Assembly (NCBI GenBank): GCA_028284585.1
Contig: JANQRK010000075.1
Coordinates: 1-64,000 of the forward strand
DNA: 64,000 bases
Direction of reading: 5' to 3'
Source of the DNA: Chromatiales bacterium
Lineage (GTDB): Bacteria > Pseudomonadota > Gammaproteobacteria > Chromatiales > Chromatiaceae
Both the position numbers and the translations under genes were made by a program. Of this stretch, positions 29,810-38,944 are shown one piece after another; within the stretch, counting starts at the first letter, position 1; the number at the start of each line of letters is the position of its first letter. Under the pieces are notes generated by a model that saw nothing but the letters and a program-made list of their open reading frames with translations, was not told the origin of the DNA and made no database searches.

Positions 29810-31552
29810 TCAGGACTCCGGTGCCGGTTCCAGATGCTCGATGCGCAACTGCAGGCTCAGCCTGCCCTGCCACTCGTTCTGATCGAGACGGTAGGCCGCG
29901 TGGACCGCCGCCGGCATCACCGGCAAGCGCTCGACCGCGTTGAACGCGATGGCATCCAGACCCAGTTCGGTGCCGAACGGTTGCAGTACCAGCTTCCAGT
30001 GGCGCTCGCCGACCACTCGACTGCTGAGCACCTGAAAGCGATCGTCGAATAGGGGTTCCGGGAAGGCCTGTCCCCAGGGACCGCCGGCAAGGATCGCCCG
30101 CGCGGTCTCCAGAGACAGCTCGCTCGGTGCGATCGGGCCATCCGAGCGGATCACCGGCTGTAGATCTTGGGCCTGCAAACGCGAGCGCACAACCTGATCG
30201 AATACCCCCGAGAAAACCGTCAAGTCCGATTCCGCCAGGGTCATACCGGCGGCCATCGCGTGCCCACCGAAGCGCTGCAGGACGTCGGGCGCGCGGACCG
30301 CAACCTCGTCGAGGGCGTCGCGTATGTGCAAGCCAGGTATCGAGCGCGCGGAGCCCTTGAGCAGACCGTCACCGGCCGCCGCGAAAGCAATCACCGGGCG
30401 ATGGTGGCGATCCTTGATGCGCGAGGCGAGGATGCCGATTACCCCCTGGTGCCAATCCTTTCGATAGAGACACAATCCCCAGGGTAGCTCGTCGGCAGCC
30501 TGGGGTTCGCAGGTGGCCAGCATCGCCTCGGCCTGCTGCCGCATGCCGTCTTCGATAGTGCGGCGTTCGCGATTGAAGCGATCCAGTGTGCCGGCCAGCT
30601 CGCTGGCCTGGTCCGGGTCCTCGGTCACTAGGCAACGGATCCCCAGCGCCATATCGTCTAAGCGGCCGGCGGCATTCAAACGCGGACCGACCGCGAAGCC
30701 CAAATCGCTGGCCTGCGCGCGGGCCGGGTTGCGCCCGGCAATCTGCAACAGCGCGCGGATGCCGGCCCGACAGCGCCCGGCACGGATGCGCTGCAGGCCT
30801 TGGTGGACCAGGATACGATTGTTGCGGTCCAAGGGCACGACGTCGGCCACCGTCCCCAGTGCCACCAGGTCGAGGTAATCGGCCATGTTGGGTACCGGCA
30901 AGCGTTGGCGTTCGAACCAGCCGGTTTCGCGCAGGCGGGCGCGTAATTCCAGCAGCACATAGTAGATAACGCCGACCCCGGCAAGTGCTTTCGACGGGAA
31001 GGAGTCGCCCGGCAGATTGGGATTGACCAAGGCATGCGCGTCCGGCAACTCCGCCCCGGCCAGATGATGATCGGTAATCACCACCTGCCAACCGAGGCGG
31101 CGTGCCGCGGCCACGCCTGCCAGGCTGGAGATGCCGTTGTCGACGGTGACGATCACATCGGGTTCGCGGGTGCGCGCGACCTCGACGATCTCGGGGGTCA
31201 GGCCATAGCCGAATTCGAACCGGTTGGGCACCAGAAAATCCACTGCGGCATGTCCAAAGGCGCGCAACACCAGCACGGCCAAGGCACAGCTGGTCGCACC
31301 GTCGGCATCGAAGTCGCCGATGATCAAGATCCGCTGTTTGTTGTCTAGCGCTGCGGCCAAGACATCGACCGCCTTGTCGATACCGCTCAGGCGTCGTGGC
31401 GGCAACAGGGCCGCGAGACGCAGGTCAAGCTCGTCGGCACTGCGGATACCACGCAGCCGATAGATGCGCCACAGCAGCGGATGGACACCGGCGGGCGGCG
31501 GATCATCGCCCGAATTGGTTAGACTATGCTGGACGATAGCAGTGGACATCAT
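29810..31552 (-). CDS. recJ: Single-strand-specific DNA exonuclease RecJ
   Basis: RecJ is the 5'-3' single-strand exonuclease of recombination and mismatch repair. The 580-residue protein has the DHH-family motifs GDFDADGATS, TVDNGISS and ITDHH, the DHHA1 region (LKGSARSIPGLHIRDALD, then FGGHAMAAG) and a C-terminal OB-like domain. The length is usual. The start may be either of two adjacent ATGs (31552 or 31549). It is divergent from the phosphopantetheinyl transferase gene. Confidence 0.96.
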   Translation of the reverse strand: MMSTAIVQHSLTNSGDDPPPAGVHPLLWRIYRLRGIRSADELDLRLAALLPPRRLSGIDKAVDVLAAALDNKQRILIIGDFDADGATSCALAVLVLRAFGHAAVDFLVPNRFEFGYGLTPEIVEVARTREPDVIVTVDNGISSLAGVAAARRLGWQVVITDHHLAGAELPDAHALVNPNLPGDSFPSKALAGVGVIYYVLLELRARLRETGWFERQRLPVPNMADYLDLVALGTVADVVPLDRNNRILVHQGLQRIRAGRCRAGIRALLQIAGRNPARAQASDLGFAVGPRLNAAGRLDDMALGIRCLVTEDPDQASELAGTLDRFNRERRTIEDGMRQQAEAMLATCEPQAADELPWGLCLYRKDWHQGVIGILASRIKDRHHRPVIAFAAAGDGLLKGSARSIPGLHIRDALDEVAVRAPDVLQRFGGHAMAAGMTLAESDLTVFSGVFDQVVRSRLQAQDLQPVIRSDGPIAPSELSLETARAILAGGPWGQAFPEPLFDDRFQVLSSRVVGERHWKLVLQPFGTELGLDAIAFNAVERLPVMPAAVHAAYRLDQNEWQGRLSLQLRIEHLEPAPES

Positions 31553-31652
31553 GTGCTCGCGTTACTCCAGACGGGCAGGCCCCAGCTAAGCTCACCAGCA
31601 TAGCAGTTGGGACTGCTATCATCCGCTCGCACCCGCCGCTTGCGGTCACAGC

Positions 31653-32294
31653 ATGCATCACGCCGTCACAGCACACTGGCGCCAACCGCCCACCAGACTA
31701 GATCTGCAACCCGAGCGGATCGATGTATGGCGAATCGATCTAGACCGCGCGGGTCGCCGACACCACCCCGCTAGCGCAGCGCAAGCGTCGCGACGCGGAA
31801 CCGCCCGCCAAGTCCTGTTGGATATCCTGGCGGCCCACCTCGGGGCAACCGTCCGGCCACTGCGCATCGCCTTGCATCCCGGCGGCAAGCCCTACCTCGC
31901 AGATCCGGCAGGGGTGATTGCGTTCAACCTCTCCCATGCTCAGGAACTTTGCCTACTAGCCGTAGGCTGCGATTGCGATCTTGGAATCGACGTCGAGCAA
32001 CGGCGACGCATAGATAATCCCTTGCGTCTGGCGCAGCGTGCCTTGTCGACGGCCGAGCTGTCGCACTTGCATAGCCTCCCGGACGATCAGCGCAGCACCT
32101 GCTTTCTCGACCTATGGACCCGGATGGAATCTCGCCAGAAGGCGCTGGGCAGGGGCATATTCTCAGAACCTGCCGATCCCGAACGATTATCGAGCATTAG
32201 CTTCCAACCCAGCCCCGGGCAATTTGCCTGCGTATCGGTCAGCCCGCCATGCCGCGAACTGCGCCTGCGCTTCTTTGACTATCGTGCCCGGTGA
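31653..32294 (+). CDS. 4'-phosphopantetheinyl transferase (Sfp/AcpT type)
   Basis: The enzyme transfers phosphopantetheine from CoA to a carrier-protein serine. The 213-residue protein shows FNLSHAQ, the metal motif GIDVEQRRR and the third motif as WTRMESRQKALG. The first lysine of the usual W-x-x-K-E-[AS]-x-x-K-A-x-G is methionine here, while the glutamate and second lysine are kept. The acyl carrier protein at 39760 is an obvious candidate substrate, as no other carrier protein is in the window. It is followed by galE 89 bp downstream. Confidence 0.88.
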   Translation: MHHAVTAHWRQPPTRLDLQPERIDVWRIDLDRAGRRHHPASAAQASRRGTARQVLLDILAAHLGATVRPLRIALHPGGKPYLADPAGVIAFNLSHAQELCLLAVGCDCDLGIDVEQRRRIDNPLRLAQRALSTAELSHLHSLPDDQRSTCFLDLWTRMESRQKALGRGIFSEPADPERLSSISFQPSPGQFACVSVSPPCRELRLRFFDYRAR

Positions 32295-32383
32295 GCAGAT
32301 CGCAGGGTACCCAGGGTGCGGCTAGCGGTTATGATTGGCGGTCCGATACGTTCACTTAACCCCATTCAGTTTCAAGGACCACG

Positions 32384-33376
32384 ATGTCTGGCAATGCGAT
32401 CCTAGTCACCGGCGGTGCCGGCTATATTGGCAGTCACACGGTACGTCAGCTCGGCGAGCGCGGTGAGCGGGTGGTTACCCTCGACAACCTCTCCAAGGGC
32501 TTTCGTGAAAACGTGCTGTACGGCGAGTTCGTCGAGGGAGATACCGCGGACAAGGTGCTGGTTTCGCGTCTGCTCGACGAGCACCGCATCGATACCGTGA
32601 TCCATTTCGCAGCCCATACGGTCGTGCCCGAATCCGTAGCCGATCCGCTCAAGTATTACCGCAATAACACCTGTGCGACACGCAATCTGCTTGAATGCTG
32701 CGCCGCGGGTGGAATTCGCCAGTTCGTCTTTTCCTCGACCGCCGCCGTCTATGGCATCCCCGAGCAAGAGCGCTGCTCGGAGGACACCCCGACCCGCCCG
32801 ATCAACCCCTATGGGATGTCGAAGTTGATGAGCGAGCAGATGCTACGCGACCTCGGCGCAGCCAGCGATCTGCGCTATGTAGTGCTGCGCTATTTCAACG
32901 TGGCCGGCTCGGATCCAGAAGGCCGAATCGGCCAATCGACACCCGATGCCACCCTGCTGATCAAGGTAGCGGCCGAACTGGCCTTGGGGAAGCGCGACGT
33001 CTTGAGCATCTTCGGTACCGATTACCCGACCCGCGACGGTACTGGCGTGCGTGACTATATCCATGTCGAGGACCTGGCGGATGCCCATTTGAAGGCACTG
33101 GATTATCTGCGGACGGGCGCCGAATCGCAGATTCTCAACTGTGGCTATGGGCAGGGTTACAGCGTACGCGAGGTCTTGGACACTATGCAGCGAGTGCACG
33201 GTGCACCGCTCAACATCATCGAGCAGGACAGGCGTGCCGGCGACCCACCGGCATTGATCGCCGGCGCCGACAAGATACGCCAGGTACTCGGTTGGACCCC
33301 GCGCTTCGATGATCTCGAAGAGATCACACGCAGTTCACTCAATTGGGAGCGTAAGCTGACCGGGCGCTCCAGATGA
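32384..33376 (+). CDS. galE: UDP-glucose 4-epimerase
   Basis: GalE interconverts UDP-glucose and UDP-galactose using bound NAD. The 330-residue protein has TGGAGYIGSHTVRQL, the STAAVYG serine region and the catalytic YGMSK pair, and ends as GalE proteins do. Its stop overlaps the uppP start (ATGA), so the two are translationally coupled, linking nucleotide-sugar supply to lipid-carrier recycling. Confidence 0.95.
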   Translation: MSGNAILVTGGAGYIGSHTVRQLGERGERVVTLDNLSKGFRENVLYGEFVEGDTADKVLVSRLLDEHRIDTVIHFAAHTVVPESVADPLKYYRNNTCATRNLLECCAAGGIRQFVFSSTAAVYGIPEQERCSEDTPTRPINPYGMSKLMSEQMLRDLGAASDLRYVVLRYFNVAGSDPEGRIGQSTPDATLLIKVAAELALGKRDVLSIFGTDYPTRDGTGVRDYIHVEDLADAHLKALDYLRTGAESQILNCGYGQGYSVREVLDTMQRVHGAPLNIIEQDRRAGDPPALIAGADKIRQVLGWTPRFDDLEEITRSSLNWERKLTGRSR

Positions 33377-34173
33377 GCGAAGTCCAAATCCTGGTCCTGG
33401 CGTTGGTCCAGGGCCTGACCGAGTTCCTACCGATCTCCAGCTCGGGCCATCTGATCCTCGCACCCTACCTGTTTGGCTTTAAAGACCAAGGGCTCGCCTT
33501 CGACGTTGCCGTCCATCTCGGTACCCTGGTCGCGGTCGTCGGCTATTTCCGTTGCGACGTCACCCAGATCGTGCTGGCCTGGTTCGGCTCACTCGCGCCC
33601 GGCCGACAAGCAACGCCACACAGCCGACTCGGCTGGGCGATCATCGTCGGGACCCTCCCGGTGGTGGTCGCCGGGCTGCTGTTCAAACCCTTGGTCGAGG
33701 GGGAACTGCGTGCGCCCTGGGTGATTGCGCTGGCGACCATCCTGTTCGGCCTGCTATTGGGCTGGGCCGATCTGCGGGCACGTCGGCGGCGCGACATCGA
33801 TGGCTTGTCGATCGGTGACGCCTTACTGATCGGAGTCAGCCAGGTCCTGGCGTTGATCCCGGGGACCTCGCGTTCCGGCATCACGATGACCGCAGCACTG
33901 TTGTTGGGATTCACCCGCGAGGCCGCGGCGCGGTTCTCGTTCCTACTCGCGATGCCGACCATCCTGGCCTCGAGCCTGGTGATCACCCACGACCTGCTCG
34001 AGTCCGATGGCCCAGTCGACTGGGCGGCGCTTGGTCTGGGGGTAGTGTTGTCCGGCATTGCCGCTTACCTGGCGATCTTTCTCTTCCTGCGCCTGATCGA
34101 ACGGATCGGGATGTGGCCGTTCGTGCTCTACCGCCTGCTACTGGGCGGACTGATCCTGCTGATCGTTTACTGA
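33373..34173 (+). CDS. uppP: Undecaprenyl-diphosphatase
   Basis: UppP (BacA) removes a phosphate from undecaprenyl diphosphate, regenerating the carrier for peptidoglycan and polysaccharides. The 266-residue membrane protein has the two signature motifs, QGLTEFLPISSSGHL and IPGTSRSGITM, and about eight membrane segments. It overlaps galE by 4 nt and converges with the protease gene, overlapping it by 7 nt. Confidence 0.96.
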   Translation: MSEVQILVLALVQGLTEFLPISSSGHLILAPYLFGFKDQGLAFDVAVHLGTLVAVVGYFRCDVTQIVLAWFGSLAPGRQATPHSRLGWAIIVGTLPVVVAGLLFKPLVEGELRAPWVIALATILFGLLLGWADLRARRRRDIDGLSIGDALLIGVSQVLALIPGTSRSGITMTAALLLGFTREAAARFSFLLAMPTILASSLVITHDLLESDGPVDWAALGLGVVLSGIAAYLAIFLFLRLIERIGMWPFVLYRLLLGGLILLIVY

Positions 34174-34985
34174 GGTGCCTTCTCGAGCAATGCGTGGACG
34201 AAGCTTACCGGTATCGCATAGCTGATGCCCGAGGGGTCCGCGATCGCCGCCTCCTTGCTGCCCTTGACCAGCACGCTGTTGATGACGCCGACGACTCGGC
34301 CGTTCCGCCGGTCGAGCACCGGGCTACCACTGTTGCCCGGATAGGCGGTGGCATCCAGTTGCAAGACGTCGTAGGGGTCGCGCATCGCCCGAATCATCTT
34401 CGCCGTCAGCACCTTCGACCCGGCCTGCGGCGGCGCCATCGGGCTGATCGCCGAGACGATTCCCCGATGGGTCACCGGATAGAGTCCGAGCGCCATACCG
34501 ATCGGGAAACCGGTGAACACGATTTCGGTGCCGGCGCGCACCGGTCGCGCCTCCGCCAATGCTAGCGCTGGTAAGGGTGCAGTGATGTACAGCAGGGCCA
34601 GGTCGTGTACTGGGTCGCGCGCGACGATCTTTGCGGCATGAAAGCGCGCCTGGCGACCCCGTCCCGAGAACACCGCTAGCTGCTCGCGTCGAGCGGTATC
34701 GAGGTTCGTCGGTAGCAAATGATGATTGGTCACTACTAGATGACCATTGCCCACCACGAAGCCGGTACCGCTGAAGCGTTGGCGCGGGCTGCCGCTAGGT
34801 CGATAGGTACCGACCGCGACCACCGAGGGCTGAATACGGCCAATGAGATCGGGCAATTCCGCCGCTGCAACCGAAAAGGTATTCAGGGCAACACCAAGCA
34901 ACATCAGGCCGAAGCCGAGCAACCCGATGCCCCTGCCTGCAGCAGGCTTCGGGGTATACTTTGCGACCGAGGAGATCTGCTGCAT
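34167..34985 (-). CDS. Trypsin-like serine protease, exported
   Basis: This S1C-type protease has a signal peptide or anchor (GIGLLGFGLMLLGVALNTFSVAAA), then histidine in VVTNHHLLP, aspartate in ARDPVHDLALL and the nucleophile in AYPGNSGSPVLD. There is no PDZ domain, so it is shorter than DegP. The start is uncertain. ATG 34985 overlaps the divergent start codon of the acyl-CoA ligase (CATG); a later start just before the signal peptide is possible. A periplasmic location next to exosortase-type genes could mean a role in surface-protein maturation, but that is inference. Confidence 0.8.
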   Translation of the reverse strand: MQQISSVAKYTPKPAAGRGIGLLGFGLMLLGVALNTFSVAAAELPDLIGRIQPSVVAVGTYRPSGSPRQRFSGTGFVVGNGHLVVTNHHLLPTNLDTARREQLAVFSGRGRQARFHAAKIVARDPVHDLALLYITAPLPALALAEARPVRAGTEIVFTGFPIGMALGLYPVTHRGIVSAISPMAPPQAGSKVLTAKMIRAMRDPYDVLQLDATAYPGNSGSPVLDRRNGRVVGVINSVLVKGSKEAAIADPSGISYAIPVSFVHALLEKAPQ

Positions 34986-36579
34986 GTCGATGGCTTTCTT
35001 GCTACACCAGCTCATTGTGGATTCCGCGCGCCGCACGCCCGATGCGCCGGCATTGTTGTTCAAGCAGGAGACGCTAAGCTACGCGGCGCTGCAACAGAAT
35101 GTCGCCCAGGTTGCATCTGGGCTGAAGGCGCTTGGCATCGCCTGCGATGAACGGGTCGCAGTATACCTGCCGAAACAATTCGAGATGGTCACGGCCCTGT
35201 TCGGTGCGGCAGCCGCCGGTGGGGTCTTCGTACCGGTCAACCCAATACTCAAACCGGCCCAGGTCGGCCACATCTTGCGCGACTGCGCCACACGGGTCTT
35301 GATCACCAGTCCGGATCGGGTCGAGATCTTGCGCGATACCCTAGCCGACTGCAACGAGCTGACGCACATCGTCGTGACCGGCGCCGAGTCGGCGCCGCCC
35401 GCCGGCCTTTCCCAGACCCTGATCCCATGGCAGACGATGTGTGGCCCGGCTGAATTCCCGCCACTACGCCGCATCGATGCCGACATGGCCGCGATCCTAT
35501 ACACCTCGGGGAGCACTGGCCGTCCCAAGGGCGTCGTGCTCTCGCATCGCAATCTGCTGGCTGGCGCACAGAGCGTTGCCAACTATCTCGACAATCGTGC
35601 CGAGGACCGCCTGCTCGCGGTGCTGCCCTTCAGTTTTGACTATGGTTTGAATCAATTGACCACCAGTTTCTTGGTCGGGGCCTCGGTGGTGCTGATGGAT
35701 TATCTATTGCCGCGCGACGTGATCCGGGCGGTCGAACGCCATGGGGTTACCGGCCTGGCAGCCGTGCCGCCGCTTTGGAACCAGCTCGCCGCCTTGCCCT
35801 GGCCCCCGGCCGCGGTCGAGAGCCTGCGCTATCTGACCAACTCGGGCGGGGCGATGCCGGTCAAGACGACCGCGGCACTGCGCGCTGCCCTTCCCGACAC
35901 ACAGGTCTTTTTGATGTATGGATTGACCGAGGCGTTTCGCTCTACCTACCTGCCCCCGGATCAAGTGGCGCAGAGACCGGAATCCATGGGCATGGCAATA
36001 CCCAACGCCGATGTCATGGTGGTTCGACCGGACGGCACCGAATGCGATCCCGAAGAACCGGGCGAACTGGTCCACCGTGGCGCCTTGGTGGCACTGGGTT
36101 ACTGGGGTGACCCGGACAAGACCGCGCAGCGCTTCAAGCCGGCACCCGGACAGCCCGCCGGTCTGCCCAACCCAGAGATCGCCGTCTGGTCAGGCGATCA
36201 AGTGCGGCGCGACCAAGACGGCTTCCTGTATTTCATCGGGCGCAATGACGAGATGATCAAGACCTCCGGCTACCGGGTCAGCCCGGGTGAGATCGAAGAG
36301 GTCGTATACCAACTACCGGCGGTGAAGCAGGCAGTCGCCCTGGGTGCGCCGCATCCCCAGCTCGGTTACGGGATCGTGCTCTTGGTACAAGCCGATGGCG
36401 ACGGACTGGATATCGAGGCCGTTACCGCCCATTGCCGGACCCATCTGCCGCTGTACATGGTGCCTGGGCACCTGGAGCACCTATCCGAATTGCCGCGCAA
36501 TCCCAATGGCAAGATTGATCGCAAGACGCTTGCGACGCGCTTCGCCGAAGTCTTTACCGGAGCCGAGCAGCCCGCATGA
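34984..36579 (+). CDS. Acyl-CoA ligase (AMP-forming), exosortase-A-associated type
   Basis: The 531-residue adenylate-forming enzyme has the AMP-binding motif YTSGSTGRPKGVVLSHRNL, YGLTEAFRS, the SGDQVRRDQDGFLYFIGR core and the C-terminal lysine in NPNGKIDRKTL. Together with the PLP decarboxylase, two hydrolases and carrier protein next door, it fits the conserved set that accompanies exosortase A (EpsH) loci. The start is ATG 34984, after GAGGAG and below a TATACT (34955-34960) that could be a -10 box; the track's earlier start is inside the divergent protease gene. It probably charges an acyl or amino-acid-like unit onto the carrier protein. Confidence 0.88.
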   Translation: MSMAFLLHQLIVDSARRTPDAPALLFKQETLSYAALQQNVAQVASGLKALGIACDERVAVYLPKQFEMVTALFGAAAAGGVFVPVNPILKPAQVGHILRDCATRVLITSPDRVEILRDTLADCNELTHIVVTGAESAPPAGLSQTLIPWQTMCGPAEFPPLRRIDADMAAILYTSGSTGRPKGVVLSHRNLLAGAQSVANYLDNRAEDRLLAVLPFSFDYGLNQLTTSFLVGASVVLMDYLLPRDVIRAVERHGVTGLAAVPPLWNQLAALPWPPAAVESLRYLTNSGGAMPVKTTAALRAALPDTQVFLMYGLTEAFRSTYLPPDQVAQRPESMGMAIPNADVMVVRPDGTECDPEEPGELVHRGALVALGYWGDPDKTAQRFKPAPGQPAGLPNPEIAVWSGDQVRRDQDGFLYFIGRNDEMIKTSGYRVSPGEIEEVVYQLPAVKQAVALGAPHPQLGYGIVLLVQADGDGLDIEAVTAHCRTHLPLYMVPGHLEHLSELPRNPNGKIDRKTLATRFAEVFTGAEQPA

Positions 36580-37808
36580 GCAATCGACCCCAGCATGCCC
36601 CTCTGACCCAGTTTCCCGTTGTCGACGATGCCTTGCAGATCGGTGGAATGCCGGTCACCCAGCTAGCCGCTCAAGTGGGGCAGACGCCTTTCTATGCCTA
36701 CGAACGCGCAGCCATGACCCGCCGCGTCGCCGAGCTGCGTGCACTCTTGCCGGACGGCGTATCCATCCACTACGCGATGAAGGCCAACCCAATGCCGGCC
36801 GTGGTCGACCATATGGCCGGTCTGGTCGACGGACTGGATGTCGCCTCCCTGGGCGAACTACAGACTGCCCTGGGCAGTGGCATGGCCGCCGCCGAGATCA
36901 GCTTCGCCGGGCCTGGCAAGGCCGACAAAGAACTGCGCGGCGCGGTGGGCGCGGGTATCACCTTGAACATCGAGTCGGCCGGCGAACTCGAACGCCTGGT
37001 CCGCATCGGTGAAACCCTGGGTATCGCACCGCGCGTGGCAGTACGCGTGAATCCGGATTTCGAACTCAAGTCGTCTGGCATGAAGATGAGTGGCGGACCC
37101 AAGCCGTTTGGCATCGATGCCGAACAGGTGCCCCAAGTACTGGAGCGGATTGCCACCTCGGGTGTCCACTTTCGGGGCCTGCACATCTTCAGCGGCTCAC
37201 AAAACTTAAAGCCCGACAGTCTGATCGAAGCCCAGGATGCGACCTTCGAGCTGGCCTACCGATTGGCCGAGGTTGCGCCCTCAGCCCTCGAGACGCTGAA
37301 CATCGGCGGTGGTTTCGGCATACCCTATTTCCCGGGGGAGCAACGCCTGGACCTGGCGCCGGTCAGCGACAATCTCGGCGCGCGCCTGGCAGAGTGCCGG
37401 CAACGCCTGGGCGAGGTCGAGGTGGTCATCGAACTGGGCCGCTACCTGGTCGCCGAGGCCGGCGTCTATGTGTGCGAAGTCATCGATAAGAAGCAATCAC
37501 GCGGCACGACCTATCTCGTAACCAACGGCGGGCTGCATCACCACTTGGCGGCGTCCGGTAACTTCGGCCAGGTGATCCGTAAGAATTATCCTGTGATCAC
37601 TGCCCATCGGGTAGCCTTTGGCCCGCGCGAGCTGGTTAGTGTGGTCGGCCCCTTGTGCACACCGCTCGACATCCTGGGCGAGAAGATGGAGCTGGGACAG
37701 GCCGAGGTGGGTGAACTGATCGTGGTGTTGCAGTCCGGCGCTTATGGCTACAGCGCCAGCCCACACTTTTTCCTGGGACACCCGGCGCCGCTACAGGTCT
37801 TGGTCTGA
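36576..37808 (+). CDS. PLP-dependent decarboxylase, exosortase-A-associated type
   Basis: The 410-residue fold III PLP enzyme is related to diaminopimelate and ornithine decarboxylases. The PLP lysine is in HYAMKANPMPAV, the phosphate-binding glycines in NIGGGFGIPYFPG, and the C-terminal active-site cysteine region in VVGPLCTPLDILG. It overlaps the ligase gene by ATGA, so the two are coupled. The substrate in these loci is not known; lysine-, ornithine- or DAP-like amino acids are candidates. The 3' end overlaps the convergent hydrolase gene by 18 nt. Confidence 0.88.
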   Translation: MSNRPQHAPLTQFPVVDDALQIGGMPVTQLAAQVGQTPFYAYERAAMTRRVAELRALLPDGVSIHYAMKANPMPAVVDHMAGLVDGLDVASLGELQTALGSGMAAAEISFAGPGKADKELRGAVGAGITLNIESAGELERLVRIGETLGIAPRVAVRVNPDFELKSSGMKMSGGPKPFGIDAEQVPQVLERIATSGVHFRGLHIFSGSQNLKPDSLIEAQDATFELAYRLAEVAPSALETLNIGGGFGIPYFPGEQRLDLAPVSDNLGARLAECRQRLGEVEVVIELGRYLVAEAGVYVCEVIDKKQSRGTTYLVTNGGLHHHLAASGNFGQVIRKNYPVITAHRVAFGPRELVSVVGPLCTPLDILGEKMELGQAEVGELIVVLQSGAYGYSASPHFFLGHPAPLQVLV

Positions 37809-38672
37809 GCGATCAGTCAAACCGAACTGGCGCACCAACCAGTCCCGCGAGCAAGTCGCGACCCGGTCGCGCCAAACGGCCCGCGAGAAGGTGTGGTCGG
37901 CCTCGTTGAGACGCTCTACTGTCACTTGCTCCGAGGCCATCCAGCCTTGCCACTCGGCAGATTCGGTAACCCGCATTTCGTACTCCTTGGCCGTCAGGTC
38001 TTGCCCACTGAGGATCAGCAGCGTTGGGTTGTCATAGGCAAGTTGGGCCTCACACAGCCGCACCGGTAGCGGTCGGTCGTCGCGCCCTGCGGTGGCACTC
38101 GAACCCGAGGCGCGACTCTGCGCCAGCTTGCGCAGAAAATCACGCATGGCCCCGGCGATATCGAACTGACCTGTAACGACCTTGCGCCAGAAGGCCGGGT
38201 TCAATACACGCTGCCGGTAGTAGTGCTTGATGTAGGCCTGGGCTTCCCCCTCCTCGGTGCGCACCCAGGGGTTGAGCGCAATTTGGCCGACCACCCGCGG
38301 ATCACCAACCGCGTAGAAGGCGTTCGCTGTTGCCGCATCGCACAGGCCCCACAATACCGCCCGACGCACCCCACCCGAGTGCTCCAAAAAGGTCTGCAAA
38401 GCCGCTCGTATGTCGTCCGAGATTTCTGTGAAGGTGCGCCGCTCACCGCTGCTGTCGCCCATACCTCGGTAGTCAAAGCGAAACACCGGGATGCCGGCCG
38501 CGGCCAACGCACGGGCGAGCAACACGAACTGGCGGTGGCTGCCTATCCGGTACTGCGGCCCACCCACCACCAACAGCACCCCGACATCACCACTCGGATG
38601 CGCAGGGCTGTGCAGGATTCCAAGCAGACGCTGCGCGGCACAATCAAAGCTCAGCGGCTGTTCAGTCGACAC
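37791..38672 (-). CDS. Alpha/beta hydrolase 1, exosortase-A-associated type
   Basis: The 293-residue alpha/beta hydrolase has the oxyanion region VVGGPQYRIGSHRQF, FDYRGMGDSSG, and at the nucleophile elbow GLCDAATA, where cysteine replaces the usual serine; EADHTFSR near the end carries the histidine. The cysteine elbow is a trait of this family. The start is a GTG at 38672, one base from the end of a family C element, so the upstream sequence that would normally carry the ribosome-binding site has been replaced by the element. Confidence 0.85.
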   Translation of the reverse strand: MSTEQPLSFDCAAQRLLGILHSPAHPSGDVGVLLVVGGPQYRIGSHRQFVLLARALAAAGIPVFRFDYRGMGDSSGERRTFTEISDDIRAALQTFLEHSGGVRRAVLWGLCDAATANAFYAVGDPRVVGQIALNPWVRTEEGEAQAYIKHYYRQRVLNPAFWRKVVTGQFDIAGAMRDFLRKLAQSRASGSSATAGRDDRPLPVRLCEAQLAYDNPTLLILSGQDLTAKEYEMRVTESAEWQGWMASEQVTVERLNEADHTFSRAVWRDRVATCSRDWLVRQFGLTDRSDQDL

Positions 38673-38673
38673 G

Positions 38674-38944
38674 CTAGGGCCTGTTCACACTACGCGAGGT
38701 GCAGCGACGGGGGCCGTTTTTTCGGCCAACAAGGCGCTGCGAGTGTGATGTACTCACTGTACATGAGCGAGCAGCAACACAGTTGGACGGAAAAACGGCC
38801 CCGTCCCTTCGGGTTGCGCCCCAAAACGCGCCACGCGGCGTTGCTCGTCGTTCATTTAGACTCACTAAACCTCTCTCCTCTCGCCTTGCCTGGCACGTTG
38901 TGGGGCAGCAACGCTGCGCCTCGCGTAGTGTGAACAGGCCCTAG
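38674..38944 (+). repeat. Family C foldback element, copy 2 (complete)
   Basis: The 271-bp element has about 32-bp terminal inverted repeats, CTAGGGCCTGTTCACACTAC at the left and its inverse at the right. Inside, gacggggg-ccgttttt pairs with aaaaacggccccgtc, and gccccaaaacg pairs with cgttgtggggc. It has no coding capacity. It separates hydrolase 1 from hydrolase 2, which are probably one transcription unit: its right end touches the stop codon of hydrolase 2 and its left end the start codon of hydrolase 1. Confidence 0.9.
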
